Shown here: positions 6,769 to 11,674 of the stretch, piece after piece
Layout of the letters: each line of letters starts with the position of its first letter
How positions within the stretch are numbered: the first letter of the stretch is position 1
NCBI GenBank assembly: GCA_018334795.1
Contig: JAGXLH010000051.1
Coordinates: 1-11,674, forward strand
Direction: 5' to 3'
DNA from: Thermoplasmatota archaeon
Lineage (GTDB): Archaea; Thermoplasmatota; E2; DHVEG-1
Length of the DNA: 11,674 nucleotides
Notes under the pieces: model-generated
What the model was told of the DNA's origin: nothing
The model's database searches: none
Seen by the model: only the letters and a program-made list of their open reading frames with translations
Program-made: the position numbers and the translations under genes

Positions 6769-6950
6769 TTTTTACAAAATTGACAACATGCTTTATGAGT
6801 CAATGGACAAAAGATTACGTTCCTTGCTTTTTTATTAGATGATTTTTCTTTATTGAATATATTTTCAACAAAAAGAGGTTTTTATATTTTAACTAAAACT
6901 GATTATACAAAAGATTACACAATATATAATTTCATAAGTATTATTTTTTT
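6769..6950. other. Intergenic region upstream of the transporter operon
   Basis: Very AT-rich sequence between the fasciclin terminator and the transporter promoter. No gene seen. It contains a perfect 12-base direct repeat, ACAAAAGATTAC, at 6807-6818 and 6907-6918, spaced exactly 100 bases, which could be regulatory or incidental. Confidence 0.5.
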
Positions 6951-6987
6951 AAAAAAAAGAAGAAGAAATCCTATTTTCTAGGATTTT
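6951..6987 (-). terminator. Hairpin plus T-tract terminator of the fasciclin gene
   Basis: Read on the - strand, the perfect 8-bp inverted repeat AAATCCTA (6986-6979) / TAGGATTT (6973-6966) with a 5-base loop is followed by CTTCTTC and a run of eight T residues. It begins 18 bases after the fasciclin stop codon. This resembles a bacterial-type intrinsic terminator and explains why the fasciclin gene is a separate unit from the transporter operon. Confidence 0.75.
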
Positions 6988-7004
6988 ATTAATTAAAATT
7001 TCAG

Positions 7005-7922
7005 TTATGGTGTGATGACTTTATTGATGATATGAATGATACCATTGCTACATTCAACATCTGCCACAGTTACCATGGCTTCATCAACATATACATTTCC
7101 ATCCTCTATAGTCACTGTAATTTCAGATCCTTGAACAGTTTCTGCAGTCATGCCATCGCTTAGATCTGTTGAGAGAACTTCGCCAGATAGCACGTGGTAG
7201 GTTAGTATTTTTGTGAGATTTGCAGTATCATTTTGAACTAGATTATTTAGATATTCACTGTCTAATTCTGCAAATGCTGCATCGGTTGGTGCAAAAACGG
7301 TGAATTGTGTAGATTCATCGCTTAATGTAGTGTCAAGTCCTGCAGCAACAACCGCAGATACTAGAGTGTCAAAATTGTCATTTGCTATAGCGGTTTCTAC
7401 AATGTTATCTTTTGGTACTAGTACAGTATCGATAACATGGATAACACCATTACTACATTCAATGTCGGTTGTGGTTACCATTGCATCGTTTATATAAACC
7501 GTACTCCCATCAATTGTAATGTCAATGTATTTTCCCTGGATTGTTTCAACTCTGATATCCCCTGTTATATCTTCTGCCATAACTCTTCCTGAGAGTACAT
7601 GATACGTGAGTATATCTATTAGTTGATCGATTTCGTTTTCTAGCAAATCTGTTAGAAATGATTCGTCTAATTTGTCGAATGCTGCATCGGTTGGTGCAAA
7701 AACGGTGAATTCTTCGGTTTCATCTTTTAGTGTAGTAACTAAATCAGCAGTGGTTAATGCTTCAACGAGTGTGTTAAAATCATCGCTTGCAATTGCTGTT
7801 TCTACAATGTTTTTTGGTTCTTCTTCCACTTCCTCTTCAATACATCCAGAGAATGCAAGAACACTAATGGTTAAAGCAAAAATCAGGATGCTAGATAGTA
7901 TTTTAATTGTTTTATTTTTCAT
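7005..7922 (-). CDS. Lipoprotein with two fasciclin (FAS1) domains
   Basis: A 305-residue surface protein. Residues 1-27 are a lipoprotein signal ending in FSGC (C27), followed by an acidic linker EEEVEEEPK. FAS1 domain 1 spans about 38-170 and domain 2 about 173-305. Each shows the FAS1 H1 core FTVFAPTDAAF (72-82 and 207-217), the central ILTYHVLSG (104-112 and 239-247) and the H2-like ECSNGVIHVID / ECSNGIIHIIN (155-165, 290-300). Both domains retain one cysteine (C156, C291). FAS1 domains mediate adhesion or extracellular matrix contacts; the partner here is unknown. ATG 7922 is chosen over the longer frame to 7961 because GTGAGGAGAG lies just upstream. It has its own promoter and terminator. 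Confidence 0.95.
   Translation of the reverse strand: MKNKTIKILSSILIFALTISVLAFSGCIEEEVEEEPKNIVETAIASDDFNTLVEALTTADLVTTLKDETEEFTVFAPTDAAFDKLDESFLTDLLENEIDQLIDILTYHVLSGRVMAEDITGDIRVETIQGKYIDITIDGSTVYINDAMVTTTDIECSNGVIHVIDTVLVPKDNIVETAIANDNFDTLVSAVVAAGLDTTLSDESTQFTVFAPTDAAFAELDSEYLNNLVQNDTANLTKILTYHVLSGEVLSTDLSDGMTAETVQGSEITVTIEDGNVYVDEAMVTVADVECSNGIIHIINKVITP
7273..7711 (-). repeat. Internal tandem duplication in the fasciclin gene
   Basis: Bases 7273-7306 and 7678-7711 are identical over 34 positions, offset by 405 bases (135 codons), the exact length of one FAS1 domain plus linker. They encode the NAAF...TVF core of each domain. Flanking parts are similar but diverged, indicating an ancestral domain duplication with strong conservation or gene conversion at this block. 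Confidence 0.85.
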
Positions 7923-7989
7923 ATGTCTCTCCTCACGTTTCCTGTAAGAATATCTTCTCAATACATTTCATACTATATAAATTACATAG
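7923..7989 (-). promoter_or_regulatory. Promoter and RBS of the fasciclin gene
   Basis: TTTATATA on the - strand (7981-7974) lies 52 bases before the ATG, giving a transcription start near 7951. GTGAGGAGAG (7936-7927) is the Shine-Dalgarno, 4 bases before the ATG. The TATA box, its flank and the RBS closely match those of the substrate-binding protein gene. Confidence 0.75.
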
Positions 7990-8115
7990 ATTATTTATCA
8001 GTATCTTTAAATATATAGATTTTAATTTTTAAGTTATAATTTCCCGTTTTTTTGACACATTTTAATGGTAAGAATTTTTGTTGGAACAAACGGTATTTAG
8101 ATTAGAAAAAGAATA

Positions 8116-8168
8116 AAATTATGTATAAGAAATCAATATATCAGTACATTGAAGAAAGGAAGTAGACA
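8116..8168 (+). promoter_or_regulatory. Possible promoter and RBS of the TatD-like gene
   Basis: TGTATAAG (8122-8129) could be a TATA box giving a start near 8150, and AAAGGAAG just before the ATG is a modest Shine-Dalgarno. The whole region is AT-rich, so alternatives such as 8033-8040 cannot be excluded. Confidence 0.35.
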
Positions 8169-9002
8169 ATGATAATTTTTGATAATCATTTGCATTTGCG
8201 TCGTGATGGCCAATACCTTGAAGCAGTAAAAGATTTTATTCGAGCTGGGGGAACTCATTTCGTTCTCTGTCAATATCCGATGGTTCATCAGGTTATTAAA
8301 GATAAAACGTATAAAAATGTGTTTCAGCAAACTGTAGATATGGCTGAAGAAATTCAACAACAACTTGATATAACCGTGTATACCACAGTTGGTCCATATC
8401 CTGTTGACTATCTTCGTTTAAAAGAAAAATTAGGCGGTGAAAAAGCAATAGAACTAATGAAAAAAGGAATGGAGATTGCTGCTCAGTTTTGCCTTGATGG
8501 GAAAAGTATTGGCATTGGTGAAATCGGCCGACCACATTTTCCGGTTGATCAAGAAATCATGGAAGAAAGCAATAAGATTTTATCATATGGTATGAAACAA
8601 GCAAAACAAGTAGATGTACCTGTTATTCTGCATACTGAATCAACCACGCCAACTCAATGCAAGGAACTTGTTGAAATGGGCAAAAAAGTAGGCTTATCTG
8701 CAGATAAAATTGTGAAACATTTTTCTCCACCATTTATTCTTCCGGAAGAGAACTCTGGGTTGATGCCCTCCGTTTTAGCTAATAAAAAAAATATTCGTAA
8801 AGCAATAAAGAAGGGAACTCGGTTCATGATGGAAACTGATTATATAGATGATCCGAAACGACCTGGTGCAGTTCTTGGTCCAAAAACAGTTCCCCGTCGA
8901 ACTTTTGAATTGCTTGAAAAAGAACTTGCAAGTAAAGAAGATCTTATCAAAATTCATAAAGAGAACCCAGAAAAAACATATGGCATACAGCTAGTTGAAT
9001 GA
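8169..9002 (+). CDS. TatD-related metal-dependent hydrolase
   Basis: A 277-residue amidohydrolase-superfamily TIM-barrel enzyme of the archaeal TatD-related group. Metal-ligand motifs are in the expected order: HLH (H7, H9) after the first strand, E118 in GIGEIGRPH, H155 in VILHTES, H184 in IVKHFSPP and D224 in METDYIDDP. TatD proteins hydrolyse DNA or related phosphoesters using two metals; the archaeal branch is poorly studied and the substrate is unproven. The ATG at 8169 directly precedes the first metal motif, so the protein cannot start much later. It lacks a signal peptide and is cytosolic. It is transcribed divergently from the fasciclin gene and convergently to the ribosomal operon, apparently alone. 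Confidence 0.9.
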   Translation: MIIFDNHLHLRRDGQYLEAVKDFIRAGGTHFVLCQYPMVHQVIKDKTYKNVFQQTVDMAEEIQQQLDITVYTTVGPYPVDYLRLKEKLGGEKAIELMKKGMEIAAQFCLDGKSIGIGEIGRPHFPVDQEIMEESNKILSYGMKQAKQVDVPVILHTESTTPTQCKELVEMGKKVGLSADKIVKHFSPPFILPEENSGLMPSVLANKKNIRKAIKKGTRFMMETDYIDDPKRPGAVLGPKTVPRRTFELLEKELASKEDLIKIHKENPEKTYGIQLVE

Positions 9003-9019
9003 AATTTCTACACAAATCA

Positions 9020-9068
9020 TCTTTTAATTATTTCTTCATCTTTTTCTTTAAAAAAAATAAAAAATATG
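9020..9068. terminator. Two-way T-tract terminator
   Basis: Between the converging TatD-like and PAC2-family genes, the + strand has a T/C-rich tract (9020-9050, with TTTTT and CTTT runs) and the - strand sense has T8 and T6 runs (complement of 9051-9064). Each can end the transcript arriving from its side. Confidence 0.65.
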
Positions 9069-9084
9069 GATGAATCCTTTTTGA

Positions 9085-9849
9085 TTATCCAATATATTTC
9101 AAATCCTCAGATTTCTCTCCACTACCAGATTCCATTTCCTTAAGTTGCTGAGCGATCTGTTCAATTTCTTTTGCTTTATCTTCAAGTGCAGAAAGATCAA
9201 CTTTGATATTAGTAATACTCATCAAAATCTTAAGCACCGCTTTTGCACTCTTTGGATCAACAAGATATCCTGGTGTTTCTCCCATAAAGCAAATTCCTTT
9301 CAACTTCCGAAGTTTTCCCAGTCCTAACAGTAATCCACTTGCACCAACGATACCACCACCCGGTTCATTCTTCTTAAACACCGCGCCATGTTTTTTCATT
9401 TCTTTGACCAGTGTTTTATGAGTAGTTGCACAAAGCACTTTTGGTTTGGAAATGTCATGACCTAATCCATAGCCACCAAGCGTGTATAATTCTTTGACAT
9501 CTAATTCTTCACAAACATTAAGAATTTTTTCAACGAGCTCATATTGACCTCTGGAGGAAAGCCCTTGGTAATCTCCGGTTAATAAAACTAAATCCCGTTG
9601 GTTTTCTTTTTCCGCCTTCCAGTAATAAAACTCATTTTTCACTAGTTCAACAGTTCCATCTGGATTAATAAATACTTGTGGTGGAAAATCCTTACTGTAG
9701 ATTTCAGCGAATTTTTTTGCATCAATGGTATCGATTAAATGTTCCACTGCAAGTTTTCCAACATTTCCAATACCGGGTAATCCTTCGATAAGTATTGGAT
9801 TGTTAAGTTTTGGCATCTTTCCCTTTTTTTTAACTGATACAAAGTCCAT
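9085..9849 (-). CDS. PAC2-family protein (proteasome assembly chaperone relative)
   Basis: A 254-residue cytosolic protein of the archaeal PAC2 family. The diagnostic N-terminal segment ILIEGLPGIGNVGKLAVEHL (19-38), TGDYQGLSSRGQYEL (91-105) and the glycine-rich LYTLGGYGLGHD and GGGIVGASGLLLGLG regions are all present. The last 40 residues form a charged helix, probably coiled coil, ending in LKYIG. Archaeal members of this family bind proteasomes or unfolded proteins; whether this one does is inference. The start is ATG 9849, 8 bases after the nop10 stop; the preceding AAGGTG and AGGAAAG act as ribosome-binding sequence. It is the last gene of the L44e-S27e-aIF2-alpha-Nop10 operon, a linkage seen in many archaea. 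Confidence 0.88.
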   Translation of the reverse strand: MDFVSVKKKGKMPKLNNPILIEGLPGIGNVGKLAVEHLIDTIDAKKFAEIYSKDFPPQVFINPDGTVELVKNEFYYWKAEKENQRDLVLLTGDYQGLSSRGQYELVEKILNVCEELDVKELYTLGGYGLGHDISKPKVLCATTHKTLVKEMKKHGAVFKKNEPGGGIVGASGLLLGLGKLRKLKGICFMGETPGYLVDPKSAKAVLKILMSITNIKVDLSALEDKAKEIEQIAQQLKEMESGSGEKSEDLKYIG

Positions 9850-9857
9850 AACTTTCC

Positions 9858-10013
9858 TTACACCTTTCTTTGCTCTTTCTTCAGTTTCCTTCGATAAGAT
9901 CCATATGGATCCTGTGGTGCAAACCGTGGAGGTTTACGCTGCACAGTTTTTTTCCCACATCGTGGACACTGTAATTGTAATGTATATTCTTCACAAGATT
10001 GACAATAATACAT
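9858..10013 (-). CDS. nop10: H/ACA ribonucleoprotein protein Nop10
   Basis: A 51-residue protein. In H/ACA complexes Nop10 supports the pseudouridine synthase Cbf5 and, with L7Ae and Gar1, directs RNA-guided rRNA pseudouridylation. A zinc-ribbon half carries C4, C7, C16 and C19 (YYCQSCEEYTLQLQCPRCG), followed by the conserved PPRFAPQDPYGSYRRKLKKE tail that wraps on Cbf5. Length and motif order match archaeal Nop10. The ATG at 10013 is the only plausible start, 19 bases after the aIF2-alpha stop. No clear Shine-Dalgarno precedes it, and the start codon sits in the centre of a 16-base palindrome (10005-10020). Translation may depend on coupling to the upstream gene. Confidence 0.95.
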   Translation of the reverse strand: MYYCQSCEEYTLQLQCPRCGKKTVQRKPPRFAPQDPYGSYRRKLKKEQRKV

Positions 10014-10032
10014 GTATTATCAATTAAAAATG

Positions 10033-10821
10033 TTATTCATCTAATTTTCGATTAAATGTCATCTCCCCGTTATGGGAAGTAATAATATGTTCAACTCGAT
10101 CAACTGCTTTTTTCAATTCCTCTTCCGCAATTTTATAATCTGGAGCTTCAACGGTTATTGAATAATGTGGTGCCCCAATATAATGAATTTCAATGTTTAC
10201 ATCATCATATTCGGTGTCCTCACCTGAATTTAATGCATTTTTAATATGTTCGATTCCATCTGGTTCAAATGATTTGATGTTAAGGTATCCTTTGATGTCA
10301 ACGAATTGAATGGCAATATTATCTTTTGCGATTTGATTTAATTCAGAAACCCAGTCTCCGGAGAAACCATCATTTTCAAGTATTTCAGAATCATATGCTG
10401 CTTCTTCAAAAGCAGTATATAGTGATCCATATTGTTGAACGAGTGCGCTACCGAATTCTTCCCAGCATTCATCAATGGTTTTATTGATTTCATCAGCTAG
10501 CATTTCAAATAGTCGGGCAGCTTTTTTATTGTTCTTCCATTCCTTGATTTTTTCTCGTTTTTGATGTTCATTTACTCGTTTTAATGAAAGATCAACATGT
10601 CCTTTCGCTTCATCAACACTCATTACTTTACAAACTACTTTTTGTTTCTCTTTGATGTGATTACGAATTCGTTTAACCCAACCGCTAGCGATTTCTGCGA
10701 TATGAACAAATCCTTCTCTGTCTTGGTACTCATCAAGTGTGACAAATGCGCCATAGTTTTGCACTTTGGTAACGGTGCCAACGATAAATTCGCCTTCTTC
10801 AGGATATTCTTTCCTTTTCAT
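10033..10821 (-). CDS. eif2a: Translation initiation factor aIF2 subunit alpha
   Basis: One subunit of aIF2, which carries initiator Met-tRNA to the small ribosomal subunit. The 262-residue protein has an N-terminal S1/OB domain (about 10-82; GEFIVGTVTKVQNYGAFVTL and GFVHIAEIASGWVKRIR), a helical middle (about 85-170) and a C-terminal alpha-beta domain (about 172-260) that contacts aIF2-gamma. Ser46 in IASGW lies near the region matching the regulatory serine of eukaryotic eIF2-alpha. Length is normal for archaea. The start is ATG 10821, with a weak TTAGGG 10 bases upstream. It follows rps27e by 30 bases in the operon. Confidence 0.97.
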   Translation of the reverse strand: MKRKEYPEEGEFIVGTVTKVQNYGAFVTLDEYQDREGFVHIAEIASGWVKRIRNHIKEKQKVVCKVMSVDEAKGHVDLSLKRVNEHQKREKIKEWKNNKKAARLFEMLADEINKTIDECWEEFGSALVQQYGSLYTAFEEAAYDSEILENDGFSGDWVSELNQIAKDNIAIQFVDIKGYLNIKSFEPDGIEHIKNALNSGEDTEYDDVNIEIHYIGAPHYSITVEAPDYKIAEEELKKAVDRVEHIITSHNGEMTFNRKLDE

Positions 10822-10851
10822 AATTGATGAACCCTAACTAATGAAACTTTT

Positions 10852-11028
10852 TTATTCAAGGATTTCCAAAATTTCACTTTTAATCTCTGCTTTTCCACCT
10901 TTTGGGATAGCAAGTTTGCTCCCACAAATATGGCAGGAAATCGGAGTACTTGCTCGATCAAAGATTACTTGTTCGTTTTCACAATCTTTACATCGAACTT
11001 TAATGAATTTACTTTTTGGATCTGTCAT
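10852..11028 (-). CDS. rps27e: 30S ribosomal protein S27e
   Basis: A 58-residue zinc-ribbon protein of the small ribosomal subunit. C13, C16, C32 and C35 form the C4 zinc site (VRCKDC and SCHICG), and FIKVRCKDCENEQVIF and IPKGGKAEIK are characteristic of the family. The frame runs from ATG 11028 to TAA 10854-10852. AGGTGA (11043-11038), 9 bases upstream, overlaps the stop codon of rpl44e, so the two are tightly coupled in translation. S27e is found only in archaea and eukaryotes. Confidence 0.96.
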   Translation of the reverse strand: MTDPKSKFIKVRCKDCENEQVIFDRASTPISCHICGSKLAIPKGGKAEIKSEILEILE

Positions 11029-11041
11029 AGTATTTTTTCAC

Positions 11042-11317
11042 CTACTCAATAACAAATTTTTTTGTTCGTTGTGATGCGGGTTGATGACTTTTTTTACACT
11101 GAGTACAGGTAAGCTTTAATTGGATACGACGGCTGGTTTTTTCTCTTCCTTCAGGTTTAGGACGAGGAAATCCTCGATATCCGCGCATCACCCTTCTGAA
11201 TCGTCGTTGCCCTTGTTTCATTTCACTTGCTTTTCTCTTTTTAACTTTATGAACTTCATGTTCAGTGTGTTTTTTGCATTTTGGGCAGTAGGTTTTAATT
11301 CTTCGTGGTTTTTTCAT
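11042..11317 (-). CDS. rpl44e: 50S ribosomal protein L44e (eL42)
   Basis: A 91-residue, very basic large-subunit protein that lies near the E site. Two CxxC pairs (C11/C14 in TYCPKCKKHTEH and C71/C74 in LTCTQCKKSH) bind zinc. The lysine/arginine-rich middle contains GQRRFRRVMRGYRGFPRPKP, matching archaeal L44e. The ATG at 11317 has GGGAG 6-7 bases upstream. It is the first gene of the - strand operon, with a TATA box about 51 bases upstream. Length and ends match the family. Confidence 0.97.
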   Translation of the reverse strand: MKKPRRIKTYCPKCKKHTEHEVHKVKKRKASEMKQGQRRFRRVMRGYRGFPRPKPEGREKTSRRIQLKLTCTQCKKSHQPASQRTKKFVIE

Positions 11318-11374
11318 GGGTGACTCCCTTTTCTGCTTCTTAGATTCAATTGGTAATAAGGAGGTTGTATAAAA
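11318..11374 (-). promoter_or_regulatory. Promoter and RBS of the L44e-S27e-aIF2-alpha-Nop10-PAC2 operon
   Basis: TTTTATA on the - strand (11374-11368) lies about 51 bases before the L44e ATG, predicting a start near 11345 and a leader of roughly 28 bases. This is the same geometry as the other two - strand promoters. AAGGGAG provides the Shine-Dalgarno. Confidence 0.65.
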
Positions 11375-11543
11375 AGGTAATCAACATAATAGATAAAAGG
11401 AGAGGACTTTGAAATTGGGTCTTATATTTTCAATGCAAGATGACGTAGTGCTCTTGTTACTGATTTTGTATGATTAGATTACAATCATCTGGTTCCTTTC
11501 AATGAAACAAAGACATCTACATTTTATTAAAGTTTGTTTTTAA
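11375..11543. other. Intergenic region between the GINS-like and L44e genes
   Basis: No protein gene is supported. A weak candidate box C/D-like arrangement lies on the + strand at 11437-11492, and a 6-bp inverted repeat, ATGATT/AATCAT, at 11470-11488. No strong terminator follows the GINS-like stop on the - strand. Confidence 0.4.
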
Positions 11544-11674
11544 CTAATGATCAGTTCTTATTTTCTTAGCCGCCTTTTTGTTTAATAGCATTTTTGCCAT
11601 ATCTGGTGGCATTGAAATTACATCTCCTTTGTACAAGGTATAGGTTTGATTATTCGTTCCAACAAAAGACGGAA
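11544..11674 (-). CDS. Probable GINS-complex protein, C-terminal fragment
   Basis: An open - strand frame enters from the right edge and ends at TAG 11546-11544, giving 42 visible residues. They read FVGTNNQTYTLYKGDVISMP, then PPDMAKMLLNKKAAKKI. This fits the small C-terminal B domain of archaeal GINS (pattern: FVG, then Y..., a KGD-hydrophobic strand, P, then a helix like NAKLLIKRGKA). GINS helps assemble and drive the MCM replicative helicase. Location just upstream of rpl44e agrees with replication-translation gene clustering known in archaea. The short fragment makes this tentative; it could be another small beta-barrel tail. Confidence 0.55.
   Translation of the reverse strand, partial: PSFVGTNNQTYTLYKGDVISMPPDMAKMLLNKKAAKKIRTDH

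Noticed and set aside
9725..10027. 100-codon + strand frame across nop10 and the PAC2-family gene
   Set aside because: Antisense to two genes with diagnostic motifs; it is an accidental frame.
1..11674. CRISPR array, tRNA, rRNA, insertion sequence or defence system
   Set aside because: No regularly spaced repeats, cloverleaf-like GC-rich segments, transposase motifs or terminal inverted repeats were seen in the window.

Overview
The window is AT-rich archaeal DNA, most likely euryarchaeal in the broad sense. The evidence is a block of archaeal/eukaryotic-type information genes (ribosomal proteins L44e and S27e, aIF2-alpha, Nop10, a PAC2-family proteasome-chaperone relative and a probable GINS C-terminus). 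Archaeal TATA boxes (TTTATATA-like) lie about 25 bases before the expected transcript starts, and T-tract terminators follow many genes. The exact lineage cannot be fixed from the sequence alone.

Left part (1-3429, all + strand): the last 41 codons of a CPBP-type intramembrane protease; nucleoside diphosphate kinase (ndk); a bactofilin/DUF583-like beta-helix protein whose stop overlaps the start of a YchF-like TGS-domain GTPase; and a small two-helix membrane protein of unknown function that starts at GTG 3070. Bases 3430-3718 hold no convincing gene and separate convergent units.

Middle (3719-7922, - strand): a complete polar amino-acid ABC importer, transcribed as lipoprotein substrate-binding protein, permease 1, ATPase, permease 2. 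Permease 2 has no ATG, GTG or TTG codon at its N-terminus. It appears to start at AUA 4417, just behind a strong Shine-Dalgarno sequence, and lies in the same frame as the ATPase with only a TAA between them. Upstream sits a separately terminated lipoprotein with two fasciclin (FAS1) domains. Its promoter, ribosome binding site and signal peptide closely resemble those of the binding protein, suggesting a duplicated secretion/expression cassette.

Right part: a divergent TatD-like metal-dependent hydrolase (8169-9002, +) meets, across a two-way T-tract terminator, a - strand operon running from about 11345 down to 9085: rpl44e, rps27e, aIF2-alpha, nop10, PAC2-family protein. This links ribosome components, initiation factor, rRNA pseudouridylation/ribosome assembly and proteasome assembly. 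At the right edge is a truncated - strand gene resembling the C-terminal domain of archaeal GINS.

No mobile element, CRISPR array, tRNA or rRNA was seen. The strongest unusual signals are the AUA-start permease, the shared promoter-to-signal-peptide cassette, and the bactofilin-like protein translationally coupled to a GTPase.
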